Origin: Caballeronia sp. LZ062
GTDB lineage: Bacteria > Pseudomonadota > Gammaproteobacteria > Burkholderiales > Burkholderiaceae
Length of the DNA: 64,000 bases
Assembly (NCBI RefSeq): GCF_031450785.1
Contig: NZ_JARTWB010000002.1
Location: 2,852,001 to 2,916,000, forward strand
Direction of reading: 5' to 3'
The notes under the pieces are model-generated. The model searched no databases, was not told the origin of the DNA, and saw only the letters and a program-made list of their open reading frames with translations. Below are positions 44,907 to 58,518 of the stretch, one piece after another. Position numbers and translations under genes: made by a program. Each line of letters starts with the position of its first letter. Positions within the stretch are counted from its first letter, which is position 1.

Positions 44907-45908
44907 TCAGGCCGCTTGCTTGTGCGCACGCGCCTTCTGTTTTTCGGCATAGGCGAGCGCGGCTTCGCGAACCCATGCGCCCTCGTCGTGCGCCTTCACG
45001 CGCGTGGCGAGACGCTCCTTGTTGCACGGGCCGTCGCCGTTGACGACGCGCCAGAATTCGTCCCAGTCGATCTCGCCGTAGTCGTGCGCGCCACGCGCCG
45101 CGTTCCACTTGAGGTCGGGATCGGGCAGCGTGACGCCGAGAATCTTCGCCTGCTCGACGGTGGCATCCACGAACTTCTGGCGCAGGTCGTCGTTCGAGAT
45201 GCGCTTGATGCCCCACGCGAACGACTGCCCGCTGTGAATCGAATCCTTGTCGCTCGGGCCGAACATCATCAGCACGGGCCACCACCAGCGGTTCACCGCC
45301 TGCTGCACGAGGTCTTTCTGCGCTTGCGTGCCCTTCATCATGGCGAGCAGCGCGTCGAAGCCCTGCCGCTGATGGAACGACTCTTCCTTGCAGATGCGGA
45401 TCATCGCGCGCGCGTACGGCCCGTACGTGCAACGGCAGAGCGGAATCTGGTTCATGATCGCCGCGCCGTCGACGAGCCAGCCGATCACGCCGACGTCGGC
45501 CCAGGTGGGCGTCGGATAGTTGAAGATGCTCGAATATTTGGCCTTGCCCGCGTGCAGCGCGGCGACGAGCTGATCGCGCGAGACGCCGAGCGTTTCGGCG
45601 GCGCTATATAGATAGAGACCGTGGCCGCCTTCGTCCTGAACCTTCGCGAGCAGAATCGCCTTGCGCTTCAGGCTCGGCGCGCGGCTGATCCAGTTGCCCT
45701 CCGGCTGCGTGCCGATGATTTCCGAATGCGCGTGCTGCGAAATCTGCCGGATGAGCGTCTTGCGGTAGGCCTCGGGCATCCAGTCCTGCGGCTCGATTTT
45801 GCCGTCGGCGTGCATGACCGCGTCGAAGCGTTGCTGCTCAGATGAGGCGTCGGCGGGCGCGTCGGACGCCGTCGGCTGGCCGGGCAGGTCGAGAGATTGG
45901 GTGTACAT
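44907..45908 (-). CDS. paaA: Phenylacetyl-CoA epoxidase catalytic subunit
   Basis: 333 residues from ATG 45908; an upstream open stretch is rejected. Di-iron oxygenase that epoxidises the ring of phenylacetyl-CoA at positions 1,2. Iron ligands are in [13 protein letters not shown] (E..H) and [15 protein letters not shown] (E..H), with [13 protein letters not shown] and [12 protein letters not shown] around them. First gene of the operon, with a consensus -10 box and a palindromic operator 40-65 bases upstream. Confidence 0.96.
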   Translation of the reverse strand: MYTQSLDLPGQPTASDAPADASSEQQRFDAVMHADGKIEPQDWMPEAYRKTLIRQISQHAHSEIIGTQPEGNWISRAPSLKRKAILLAKVQDEGGHGLYLYSAAETLGVSRDQLVAALHAGKAKYSSIFNYPTPTWADVGVIGWLVDGAAIMNQIPLCRCTYGPYARAMIRICKEESFHQRQGFDALLAMMKGTQAQKDLVQQAVNRWWWPVLMMFGPSDKDSIHSGQSFAWGIKRISNDDLRQKFVDATVEQAKILGVTLPDPDLKWNAARGAHDYGEIDWDEFWRVVNGDGPCNKERLATRVKAHDEGAWVREAALAYAEKQKARAHKQAA

Positions 45909-45945
45909 GGCGGACACTCGCTCTTGAGAAAGTCGCTGTGCGCCG

Positions 45946-45973
45946 ATTATAAACCGACCGGCCGGTCGGTGAA
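45946..45973 (-). promoter_or_regulatory. paaA promoter with 18-bp palindromic operator
   Basis: On the minus strand TTCACC (45973-45968), a 16-bp spacer and a perfect TATAAT (45951-45946). The spacer and -35 overlap are filled by the perfect palindrome ACCGACCGGCCGGTCGGT (45953-45970). A TetR dimer bound here would block RNA polymerase; the TetR gene at 40644 is the obvious candidate. Confidence 0.82.
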
Positions 45974-46028
45974 TGGCATTTTTCGGGATGGGCGGGTTTT
46001 TCCCGAGGCGATTGCGGCGAAGAGAAGG

Positions 46029-46290
46029 TGCGGCCGTTTTCGGGCGCATCGCTTCTGGACCAAAATCGGCCGGTCTTGTTCGCCTTGTCGGGCACTAAGG
46101 CGGTTGGCCGAAGCATCGAGGCATCGGACAAAACCGCACGGCCGTTTTGGGGCGCACCGTTTTGCTGACTCAAAAGGTCTGCGGTCCTGTTCGTCTCGCG
46201 CGCTGTCTCTCGAAGCAAGGCGGTTGGCCGATGCATCGAGGCACTACAAAAGAAGCGGCGCGGCCGTTTCCGGTCGCACCGCTTCTTTAT
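46029..46290. repeat. Tandem intergenic repeat, unit about 108-122 bp
   Basis: CGGCCGTTT(T/C) recurs at 46031, 46139 and 46261, and AAGGCGGTTGGCCGA at 46097 and 46217, with related words between (GGTCYTGTTCG, ATCGAGGCA). About two and a quarter degenerate units fill the gap between the paaA promoter and the MFS gene. An open frame through it is a by-product of repetition. Confidence 0.8.
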
Positions 46291-46311
46291 GGCCGCATTG
46301 CTCCGGGGGCG

Positions 46312-47793
46312 TTACTCGACGCGTTGTCCCTCGAAGTCTTCGGCATCCACGTCATAGCCCGACGGCTCCCAGCGAACCGCCATCAGCGCGACGAGCCCAG
46401 CGAGCGGCGCGACGGCGATGATCCAGAACACCTTCGTTCCCAGCGCCGCCGACAGCACCGGAAACAAGAAGAGCGAAACCGTGGAACTTGCGCGCATCAA
46501 CGTCTGATTGAAGCCGACGCCCACGCCGCGCAGCGACGTCGGATAGCTCAGCGACGCGAACGTCATGCTGTGCGAGCCCGGCCCGACGCCTTGCCCGAGC
46601 AGGAATGCGGCGAGCAACGCAATCGCGATGACGACCTGCGCGCCCGTCGCCGGTTTGCCGACCACCGCAAGCCCGACCAGCGCCACAAGCTGGAACGCGT
46701 AGCCGACGACCGTCAGCTTCCACGCGCCGAACTTCGGCACCGTGCGCACCGCGAACAGCCCGCCCGCGAACGCGAAGCAGAGATTCAGCGCGAGCGAGGC
46801 GAGAATCGTGGTGAGCATCGATTGCGCGAGGAAGCTGGAGATGATGACGGGCAGACCGAACGCGACCGCGTTGTACGCGAACGACGACGCAATCGCGATG
46901 ACCGTCGCGAGCACGGTGCGCCGCAGATAGACGCCGCGCAGCAGCGCGCCGTAGTTGCTCCACGTCGCGCCGCGCGGTTTGGCCACTCTCGATGCGGCGA
47001 GCGCATCGGGATCGACGCGGGCATCCACGCCGTAGGAGCGTTTCAGGATCGCGGCCGCGCCGGTCAGATCGCCCTGATTCGCGGCCCACACGGGCGATTC
47101 GCTCATGTAGCGGCTGCGGATGACGATGATCGCGATTGCCGGCACCGCGCCAAAGCCGAGAATCAGCCGCCAGAGCCAGCCCGCGTTGTGCGCCGGGAGA
47201 ACCGCGTATAGACCGAGCACGAGCAAGTACGAAATGCTGATGGCGGCATACCACGTCGGGCACCACATCGCGACGCGAGCGGCCTTGTTGCCGCGCCCTT
47301 GCAGCCGCGAGAATTCGGCGAGGAACGCCATGGCAACCGGCAAGTCGATGCCGACGCCCAGTCCCATCACGAAGCGCGCACCGCCGAGCACCCACGCGTT
47401 CGGCGCGAGCGCGCAGGCGATTGCCGCGACGACGAAGAAGAACATGTCGGCCATGAACACGCGGTAGCGGCCGATCTTGTCGGTCAGATAGCCGCCGAAG
47501 AACGCGCCGATGATCGCGCCGAAGGTGATCGCGGAGGCGACGAAACCGGTTCCGGTCGGCGTCAGCGAGAATTCGCGCGCAATGTCCTTGACGCCGAATG
47601 CGAGCGCGCCGAGATCGTACGCATCGAGAAAGATGCCGCCGAGCGCGATGGCGACGACGATGCGCGCATCGCTGCCGATGGCCGCGCCGCGATTGACGAG
47701 ACTGGAGACGTCGGCGGCGCTGCGGATGACGGGGCGCGCATCGGCGGCGCCGGCCCGGGAAGGTGTTCGCTCGGGCGCGATGGAAACGGACAT
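46312..47793 (-). CDS. MFS transporter
   Basis: 493 residues, about twelve membrane segments with a long soluble N-terminus (about 45 residues). DAYDLGALAFGVKDI, GYLTDKIGRYRVF and GVGIDLPVAMAFLAEFS place it in the sugar/aromatic-acid porter branch. A central loop (DPDALAASRVAKPRG) separates the halves. A function importing aromatic acids for the paa genes is possible from position only. Confidence 0.87.
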   Translation of the reverse strand: MSVSIAPERTPSRAGAADARPVIRSAADVSSLVNRGAAIGSDARIVVAIALGGIFLDAYDLGALAFGVKDIAREFSLTPTGTGFVASAITFGAIIGAFFGGYLTDKIGRYRVFMADMFFFVVAAIACALAPNAWVLGGARFVMGLGVGIDLPVAMAFLAEFSRLQGRGNKAARVAMWCPTWYAAISISYLLVLGLYAVLPAHNAGWLWRLILGFGAVPAIAIIVIRSRYMSESPVWAANQGDLTGAAAILKRSYGVDARVDPDALAASRVAKPRGATWSNYGALLRGVYLRRTVLATVIAIASSFAYNAVAFGLPVIISSFLAQSMLTTILASLALNLCFAFAGGLFAVRTVPKFGAWKLTVVGYAFQLVALVGLAVVGKPATGAQVVIAIALLAAFLLGQGVGPGSHSMTFASLSYPTSLRGVGVGFNQTLMRASSTVSLFLFPVLSAALGTKVFWIIAVAPLAGLVALMAVRWEPSGYDVDAEDFEGQRVE

Positions 47794-47970
47794 GATGGGC
47801 GGGAACGTAAAAAATGGTGAAGGCAGGGAATCGCCGGATCGTATCCGCGTGGCGGGCGCCGACCAAATTCTTTTTTGTTATTTAATGACTTACGGCCGGC
47901 ACGGACGTCTTAGTCGGCCAGCGGACGAACGCGATGCGACAATGTCGCTCCCGTTTCCTCGCTTTCCAGC

Positions 47971-49233
47971 ATGACCTCAGTTGAAAACATCGAATCCGTG
48001 CGCGTGGCGGTCGTCGGCGGCGGACCGGCCGGACTCATGGCCGCCGAAGCCCTCGCGGCCGGCGGCGCGAGCGTCGATGTTTTCGACGCCATGCCATCGG
48101 TCGGACGCAAGTTTCTAATGGCGGGCAAGGGCGGCATGAACCTGACGCATTCCGAGCCCGCCGACGCGTTCGTCGCCCGCTACGGCGACCGTCGCGCAAA
48201 CATCGCGCCGCTGCTCGCGCGCTTCGACGCCGCCGCGCTGCGCGAGTGGGTCCACGGGCTGGGCGTGGACACCTTCGTCGGAAGCTCGGGCCGCGTCTTT
48301 CCGACCGACATGAAAGCCGCGCCGATGCTGCGTGCGTGGCTGCATCGGCTGCGCGCATCGGGCGTGCGGCTGCATATGCGGCATCGCTGGCTCGGCTGGA
48401 CGGACGCGGGCGTGGGCGAATCCCGCTTCGCGACGCCTGACGGCGAGAGACGCGTCCGTCACGACGCGCTCGTGCTCGCGCTCGGCGGCGCGAGCTGGCC
48501 GCAACTCGGTTCGGACGGCCGCGCCATCGGGCATCTGGCGGCGCGTGGCGTCGACGTGCGGCCGTTCCTGCCGTCGAATTGTGGTTTCGACGTCGATTGG
48601 ACGCCGCATTTTCGCGAGCGCTTTGCGGGCGAACCGCTGAAGTCGGTCGCGATTGGTCTGGAGCGGGCGGACGGCGCGGCGGATTGGCGCGTCGGAGAAT
48701 GCCTGCTGACGGAGCACGGCATCGAAGGCAGTCTGATCTATGCGTTATCCGCGCAGCTTCGGGTTCGCCTGACAGGAAGCGGCGACGCGGGCACGCGCAT
48801 TCTGCTCGATCTGGTGCCGCAGCTTTCCGCCGAGCGCGTGCGGGCGCAAGTGCTGCATCCGCGCGGCGCCCGGTCGCTGTCGAGCCATTTGCAAAGCCGG
48901 CTGCACCTCGCGGGCGCGAAGGCCGGTTTGCTGCGCGAATGTCTGACGAAGGACGAATTCGCCGATCTCGACACGCTCGCTGCGCGTATCAAGGCGCTGC
49001 CCGTGCGCGTGCGGCGTCCGCGGCCGATTGCGGAGGTCATCAGCAGTGCGGGCGGCGTCGCCTTTGAATCGCTCGACGAACGTTCGATGATCACCGCGCT
49101 GCCCGGCGTCTTCTGCGCGGGCGAAATGCTCGACTGGGAAGCGCCGACCGGCGGGTATCTGCTGACGGCGTGTTTCGCGAGCGGACTCGTCGCGGGCGAG
49201 GGCGCGCTTGCGTGGCTTGGCGAGCGGGGGTGA
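47971..49233 (+). CDS. TIGR03862/HI0933-family flavoprotein
   Basis: 420 residues. FAD motif VAVVGGGPAGLMAAEALA, then SVGRKFLMAGKGGMNLTHSEP, the signature of the HI0933/BaiN family, and the C-terminal GVFCAGEMLDWEAPTGGYLLTACFASG. Members are NAD(P)H-type flavin oxidoreductases of mostly unknown substrate. It is transcribed divergently from the MFS gene. The 3' side runs into the heptanucleotide array. Confidence 0.88.
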   Translation: MTSVENIESVRVAVVGGGPAGLMAAEALAAGGASVDVFDAMPSVGRKFLMAGKGGMNLTHSEPADAFVARYGDRRANIAPLLARFDAAALREWVHGLGVDTFVGSSGRVFPTDMKAAPMLRAWLHRLRASGVRLHMRHRWLGWTDAGVGESRFATPDGERRVRHDALVLALGGASWPQLGSDGRAIGHLAARGVDVRPFLPSNCGFDVDWTPHFRERFAGEPLKSVAIGLERADGAADWRVGECLLTEHGIEGSLIYALSAQLRVRLTGSGDAGTRILLDLVPQLSAERVRAQVLHPRGARSLSSHLQSRLHLAGAKAGLLRECLTKDEFADLDTLAARIKALPVRVRRPRPIAEVISSAGGVAFESLDERSMITALPGVFCAGEMLDWEAPTGGYLLTACFASGLVAGEGALAWLGERG

Positions 49234-49526
49234 TGGCGGGTGCGGCAAGCGCGGCATGATGGCAGGCGGCAGGTCGCGCCGGGCGTCGAGATGCGAGCGT
49301 TGAGCCTTTAGATGCGAGTCCAGCCGGAATTGACACGCAGCGAGCGGCAAGCGGCAGGGCGGCAGCCGAGACGCGACAGGCGGCACGCGACGAGCGAGAG
49401 GCGGCGGGCGAGAGGCGGCTGGCGACAGGCAAAACGGCTAAGGCCAAGAGCAAGAGCAAGAAACGCCCGCGAGCAAGCCCGCCGCAACGCCGAACCACAG
49501 ACAAGGCATGACGCGACTCGCCTGAT

Positions 49527-49995
49527 GCAAGATGCAAGATGCAAGAGGCGAGAGGCGAGAGGCGAGAGGCGAGAGGCGAGAGGCGAGAGGCGACGCGCGA
49601 GAGGCGACAGGCGAGAGGCGAGAGGCGAGAGGCGACGCGCGAGAGGCGACAGGCGAGAGGCGAGAGGCGAGAGGCGACGCGCGAGAGGCGAGAGGCGACA
49701 GGCGACGCGCGAGAGGCGACGCGCGAGAGGCGACAGGCGAGAGGCAACACGCGACAGGCGACAGGCGACGCGCAAGAGGCGAGAGGCGAGAGGCGAGACG
49801 CGACAGGCGACGCGCGAGAGGCGAGAGGCGACAGGCGACGCGCGAGAGGCGACGCGCGAGAGGCGACAGGCGAGAGGCAACACGCGACAGGCGACAGGCG
49901 ACGCGCAAGAGGCGAGAGGCGAGAGGCAAGACGCGACAGGCGAGAGGCGACGGGCGAGAGGCGACGGGCGACACGCGACACGCGACAGGCGACCA
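49527..49995. repeat. Heptanucleotide repeat array, 67 units in perfect register
   Basis: Units follow GCRASNN (mostly GCGAGAG, GCGACAG, GCGACGC, with GCAACAC, GCAAGAG, GCGACGG). Checked positions (49744, 49877, 49982) all fall on the seven-base register from 49527, so there has been no net indel in 469 bases. A looser 7-bp pattern is already visible from about 49367. A 133-bp block (19 units) is duplicated, with GAGGCAACAC at 49741 and 49874. It lies between the flavoprotein and methyltransferase genes (gap 49234-50063). All six frames stay open because of the repeat, which produces spurious proteins. Confidence 0.95.
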
Positions 49996-50003
49996 TGTGA
50001 GCC

Positions 50004-50052
50004 GCCATCCGCCATCCGCCATCCGCCATCCGCCATCCGCCATCCGCCATCC
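50004..50052. repeat. GCCATCC x7 perfect heptamer array
   Basis: Seven exact copies, one base out of register with the preceding array and 11 bases short of the methyltransferase stop codon. Its perfection suggests very recent expansion. Confidence 0.95.
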
Positions 50053-50063
50053 CGCGCCAGCCG

Positions 50064-51221
50064 TCACGCCACGACCAGCCTCCAAAGCGACGTCACCTCC
50101 GCTGACCGGGCGGCGTGCAGCGGGTCCGACTTGTCCATGGCGCGCGGGTGACGCGGCTTCACGTCGATGCGACCATCGACCTTCAAGCCAGCCGCGTCGA
50201 CCCATTCCTGCAGTTGCGCGCGCGTGCGCAGGCCCAGATGTTCGGCGAAGTCGGACACAATCAGCCAGCCTTCGCCGCCGGGCGTCAGATGCGCGGCGAG
50301 ACCGCTGAGGAAACCACGCAACATGCGGCTCTCCGGGTCGTAGATTGCATGCTCGATGGCCGCGCTCGGACGCGCCGGCAGCCACGGCGGATTGCAGACG
50401 ACGAGCGGCGCGCGTCCTTCCGGAAAAAGATCGGCCTCGACGACCTGAACCTGCTTCCCGAGCCCCAACCGCGCAATATTCTCGCGGGCGCAGGCGAGGG
50501 CGCGCGGATCGAGATCCGTGGCGACGACCCGCTCGACGCCTCGCCGCGCCAGGACCGCCGCGAGGACGCCGGTGCCCGTGCCGACGTCGAAAGCGAGCGA
50601 TGTCGACGGCAACGGCTGATTCGCGATCAGATCGACGTACTCTCCGCGCACCGGCGAAAAGACGCCGTAGTAAGGATGAATCCGACCGCCCGTCGCCATG
50701 ATCTCGACGCCCTTCTTGCGCCATTCGTGCGCACCGATCAAGCCCAAAACCTCGCGCAACGAGACCACCGACGCTTCCTGCGGCGGCCCGTAGGCCTCCT
50801 CACACGCTTCGCGGACGTCCGGCGCGCGGCGCAGCGGAATAGCGTACTGGTCGTCGAGCGGCAGCACGAGCATGGCGAGCGTGCGGGCGCGCTGTGATTG
50901 CGCGAGACGGTGCAAGTTGAACGCATCCACGGGGGACGTCGGTTTGTCTTTGTCCGCAGCCGCTTTTTTTGCCTTGCGCGGCTTGTTGTCGATCCGGCGG
51001 GCCATCGCCTGCAATAGCTGGCGGGCGTTCTGGAAGTCGCCACGCCAAAGGATGGCCGTGCCTTCACAGGCGAGGCGGTAGGCGTGATCGGCCGTCATCT
51101 GATCGTGACCGATGACGAGGCGCTTCGGCGGTTGATTGCCGCTTTCTGAGCGCCAGCGGGCGGAGCGGCTTTCGCCGTCCTCTTCCCAATGAAGTTGCGG
51201 CGTGGCGTTTTCGGATTGCAT
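50064..51221 (-). CDS. Class I SAM-dependent methyltransferase (N-methyltransferase type)
   Basis: 385 residues. The C-terminal Rossmann domain has motif I LAFDVGTGTGVLAAVLA, motif II VVATDLDPRALACARENI and motif IV VVCNPPWLPARP. NPPW is the catalytic signature of enzymes that methylate amide or exocyclic amino groups (PrmC, RsmC, RlmG relatives). The N-terminal 190 residues are a separate domain with a lysine-rich linker. Target RNA or protein unknown. Confidence 0.86.
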   Translation of the reverse strand: MQSENATPQLHWEEDGESRSARWRSESGNQPPKRLVIGHDQMTADHAYRLACEGTAILWRGDFQNARQLLQAMARRIDNKPRKAKKAAADKDKPTSPVDAFNLHRLAQSQRARTLAMLVLPLDDQYAIPLRRAPDVREACEEAYGPPQEASVVSLREVLGLIGAHEWRKKGVEIMATGGRIHPYYGVFSPVRGEYVDLIANQPLPSTSLAFDVGTGTGVLAAVLARRGVERVVATDLDPRALACARENIARLGLGKQVQVVEADLFPEGRAPLVVCNPPWLPARPSAAIEHAIYDPESRMLRGFLSGLAAHLTPGGEGWLIVSDFAEHLGLRTRAQLQEWVDAAGLKVDGRIDVKPRHPRAMDKSDPLHAARSAEVTSLWRLVVA

Positions 51222-51366
51222 ATCGGTGCGTCAAGAAAAGGATTGGCTGCATTGTGAGGCCAATCGGCGGCAGCGGGTCGGCAATGCGCGGTTTGTTCGC
51301 GATCCGGCGGCGCGTCAGTCGTGTCGTTCGGGCACAATTTGGACTTTTTCCGAACGCCTCCGCCGA

Positions 51367-52653
51367 ATGAAACTCACGGTTCTCGCCGCGATGTGCGCGG
51401 CCGCGCTTGCTTTTCCGCTCACCGCTGCGTCGCCGGCGTTCGCCGCCGAGACGGCAGGATCGTCCGCTAACGAGCACTGGGTGAGCGCCTGGGGCACGGC
51501 GCTTCAATCGATTCCGCAGCTGGAGAACCTGCCGCCGCTTTATCGCGCGCCGGAAGTCGGCGGGCGCACGGTCAGGCAGTTGATCTATCCGCAAATCGCC
51601 GGCAAGCAAGTACGTTTGCACATCAGCAACGTGTATGGGACGGAGCCGCTCGTCGTCGAATCGATGAGCGTTGCGCGCGCCGTCAGCGGCAGCAGTCCGG
51701 CGATTCAGGGTGGCAGCAGCCGGCCGGTGCTGTTCGAGGGGCGCAAGACGGTGACGGTGGCGCCGGGCGCACAGGCCACGAGCGATCCGGTTGCGTTCGG
51801 CGTGACGGCCGGCCAACCGCTCGCGGTCAGCATGTTCATGGGAAACAATCAAAAGCTTGCGGCATGGCATCGCGTGGCGAGCCAGGTCAACTACGTCTCG
51901 ACGTCGGGCGACCGCACGGAAGACGCTTCGCCCGGCGCATTCCGGACGCGGTTCACGCAGTATGCGTGGCTGACAAATGTATCAGTGGAGAATGCCTCGG
52001 CACGGGCGGTTGTCGCGATTGGCGATTCGATCACGGACGGCATGCGTTCGACGCTGAACGCGAATCGGCGCTGGCCTGACGCGCTGGCCCGGCAGATCGC
52101 CGAGAAAAGCGGCGGTCAGGCGGCGGTCGTGAACGTGGGCATCAGCGGCAATCGGCTGCTCAGCAATTCGCCGTGCTATGGCGAGGCGCTCGTGAGCCGC
52201 TTCGACCGCGACGCGCTGCGGCAGCCGGGCGTGCGCGCGGTCATCGTGCTGATCGGCATCAACGACATCAATTTCGCGGCGATGCCCGCGCACGGCGGTC
52301 TCGACTGCGATGCGCCGCATACCGAGGTGAGCGCCGACGCGCTGCTGCGCGGCTATCAGCGGCTGATTGCGCAGGCGCACCAGCGCGGGCTCAAGATTTA
52401 CGGTGCGACGCTGACCCCGGCGTCGTTGCCGCCCGAGCGCGAGGCGATTCGCACTGCGGTCAACGCGTCGATTCGCTCGAGCCGGGCGTTCGACGGCGTC
52501 ATCGACTTCGATCAGGCGTTGCGCGATCCCGCCCGGCCGAGCGTCCTGCAACGGCGTTACGACAGTGGCGACCACATCCATCCGAGCGACGCGGGCTATG
52601 CCGCAATGGCGGCGACGGTGCCGGTGGATATCGTCCTCGGAACGGCAAAGTAA
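51367..52653 (+). CDS. Exported SGNH/GDSL hydrolase
   Basis: 428 residues from ATG 51367; a signal peptide ends near ASPAFAAET. Block I is AIGDSITDG (nucleophile Ser), block II SGN, block III GINDIN and block V DHIHPSDAGY (Asp-His). An N-terminal beta-rich region of about 190 residues (RLHISNVYGTEPL) is typical of the SGNH hydrolases that act on esters of polysaccharides or lipids outside the cytoplasm. Substrate unknown. It is the last gene before the rrn operon. Confidence 0.9.
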   Translation: MKLTVLAAMCAAALAFPLTAASPAFAAETAGSSANEHWVSAWGTALQSIPQLENLPPLYRAPEVGGRTVRQLIYPQIAGKQVRLHISNVYGTEPLVVESMSVARAVSGSSPAIQGGSSRPVLFEGRKTVTVAPGAQATSDPVAFGVTAGQPLAVSMFMGNNQKLAAWHRVASQVNYVSTSGDRTEDASPGAFRTRFTQYAWLTNVSVENASARAVVAIGDSITDGMRSTLNANRRWPDALARQIAEKSGGQAAVVNVGISGNRLLSNSPCYGEALVSRFDRDALRQPGVRAVIVLIGINDINFAAMPAHGGLDCDAPHTEVSADALLRGYQRLIAQAHQRGLKIYGATLTPASLPPEREAIRTAVNASIRSSRAFDGVIDFDQALRDPARPSVLQRRYDSGDHIHPSDAGYAAMAATVPVDIVLGTAK

Positions 52654-52694
52654 CCGCGCGTTCAGGCGCAGCGAAAAAAAGCTGCGTCATCAAC

Positions 52695-52723
52695 TTGTCA
52701 TTGGCGTTTGCTTGGCCTAGAAT
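52695..52723 (+). promoter_or_regulatory. rrn promoter P1
   Basis: TTGTCA (52695-52700), exactly 17 bases, TAGAAT (52718-52723). A seven-A tract about 20 bases upstream of the -35 could be an UP element. Confidence 0.75.
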
Positions 52724-52810
52724 TCCGCTCCTTGTCGCAAGACAAGTGTCGCCAGAGAAACAGGCGACCTCCGAAGTCCTCAGTTTTGAAAGCGAAAGCA
52801 GAAAAAGCTG

Positions 52811-52839
52811 TTGACAAGGAGAAAAAGATTCTTCATAAT
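52811..52839 (+). promoter_or_regulatory. rrn promoter P2
   Basis: Perfect TTGACA (52811-52816), 17 bases, CATAAT (52834-52839). It is about 300 bases upstream of 16S rRNA and 116 bases downstream of P1. Confidence 0.88.
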
Positions 52840-52928
52840 CTCGTTTCTCTGCTGCTGATGCAGCGACGCAAGACGAAGCGGTGCTGAGTGAGATGCTCAG
52901 TGCTGCGAGGCAGGAAGTCTTGGCGGAT

Positions 52929-52940
52929 TGCTCTTTAAAA
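52929..52940 (+). promoter_or_regulatory. boxA antitermination element of rrn leader
   Basis: TGCTCTTTAAAA, close to the consensus TGCTCTTTAACA bound by NusB/NusE. It precedes the left arm of the 16S processing stem by a few bases. Confidence 0.85.
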
Positions 52941-53138
52941 ACTAACAGCCGATAAGTGTGGGCGCTTGATGGCGAGTGCGGTTGTGGTTCTTCGGAATCG
53001 CAGCATAAGCAAAAGTATCAAGAGTCTCACACGAAGTATCAGAGGAAGGTTTATCTGTCGAAAGACGGATTAATCATCGTCAGTACGTTGAGTGAGCGAC
53101 CGGTTCTTAACGGAACCGAAAACAGTAACAGGCATTGA

Positions 53139-54669
<1,531 letters not shown>

Positions 54670-54731
54670 TCGAGCTTCGCACACCAAGTTAAGCGCTCAC
54701 GCTTATCGGCTGTGGTTTAGAAACAGGCTAA

Positions 54732-54808
54732 GGGTCTGTAGCTCAGTCGGTTAGAGCACCGTCTTGATAAGGCGGGGGTCGTTGGTTCGAATCCAACCAG
54801 ACCCACCA
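54732..54808 (+). tRNA. tRNA-Ile (GAT)
   Basis: 77 bases with CCA encoded. Acceptor GGGTCTG/CAGACCC, anticodon GAT in CTTGATAAG, TTCGAAT T-loop. First tRNA of the 16S-23S spacer. Confidence 0.98.
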
Positions 54809-54851
54809 CCCTAACAAGTGCTGACCGAGCTCATACTCAAGTCAGGCATAC

Positions 54852-54927
54852 GGGGGATTAGCTCAGCTGGGAGAGCACCTGCTTTGCAAGCAGGGGGTCG
54901 TCGGTTCGATCCCGTCATCCTCCACCA
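54852..54927 (+). tRNA. tRNA-Ala (TGC)
   Basis: 76 bases with CCA encoded. Acceptor GGGGGAT/ATCCTCC, anticodon TGC in TTTGCAA. Second tRNA of the 16S-23S spacer. Confidence 0.98.
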
Positions 54928-55024
54928 ATCTTCAATGCCTAGCGTTCACGAGCAGTGAATGTTAAGCATTGGCGATTGTAGCCAGTTGATGTCGAAGGCA
55001 ACGAAGTACGCTTATCGGCTAAAC

Positions 55025-55035
55025 GTTCTTTAACA
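55025..55035 (+). promoter_or_regulatory. Spacer boxA element before 23S
   Basis: GTTCTTTAACA, the second antitermination boxA of the rrn operon, between tRNA-Ala and 23S rRNA. Confidence 0.75.
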
Positions 55036-55210
55036 ATCAGGAAGAAGTAGTAAAGAGATTATCTGAAAGCACTTAGAGATGGGTGCGAGTAGGGTAGTCA
55101 GGGTAGTGATTGTATCAAGTATGAAAAGTGATCTTAATGATGACTTGGAATACGGCACAACGCGAATACTCAGCCTATGACAGAGGTGTCGCGAGACACA
55201 CTCGTTATAG

Positions 55211-58092
<2,882 letters not shown>

Positions 58093-58266
58093 ATAACCAG
58101 TGTGTTTTGTCGGTCAAAGTTAGCGCTTCAGCGCTTACTTGGACCCCACCCTCGAAGAGGGTGCCACTGGTCGAGTAACAGCGTGTGCGACAATCGCCAC
58201 CCGAATTCACTACTACTTCTTCCCCGATTGGTCGTCGCGCCCCAAACGCGAGACGACATCCCCTCA

Positions 58267-58383
58267 TGCCTGATGACCATAGCGAGTCGGTCCCACCCCT
58301 TCCCATCCCGAACAGGACCGTGAAACGACTCCACGCCGATGATAGTGCGGATTGCCCGTGTGAAAGTAGGTAATCGTCAGGCT
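58267..58383 (+). rRNA. rrf: 5S ribosomal RNA
   Basis: About 117 bases; 5' GCCTGA pairs with 3' TCAGGC. CCCATCCCGAAC is the conserved loop. A 12-bp terminator stem follows. Confidence 0.96.
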
Positions 58384-58397
58384 CCTCATGCCAAAAC

Positions 58398-58428
58398 AAA
58401 AACCCCACCCCGCAAAGGTGGGGTTTTT
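58398..58428 (+). terminator. rrn operon intrinsic terminator
   Basis: AAAAACCCCACC/GGTGGGGTTTTT stem of 12 bp with a seven-base loop, 15 bases after 5S rRNA. Confidence 0.92.
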
Positions 58429-58518
58429 GCGTTGGTGCGACCGAAACTCTCGTGCTGACGCGGCTGAAACGACTCTATATAAGTGAGAACCTCGATTACT
58501 AACCTTCGCAAGAAGGAC

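Noticed and set aside
49091-50724. Several 240-430-residue proteins over the heptamer array
   Set aside because: They consist of a repeated seven-residue phrase (three heptamers) in every frame, the expected artefact of a stop-free 7-bp repeat.
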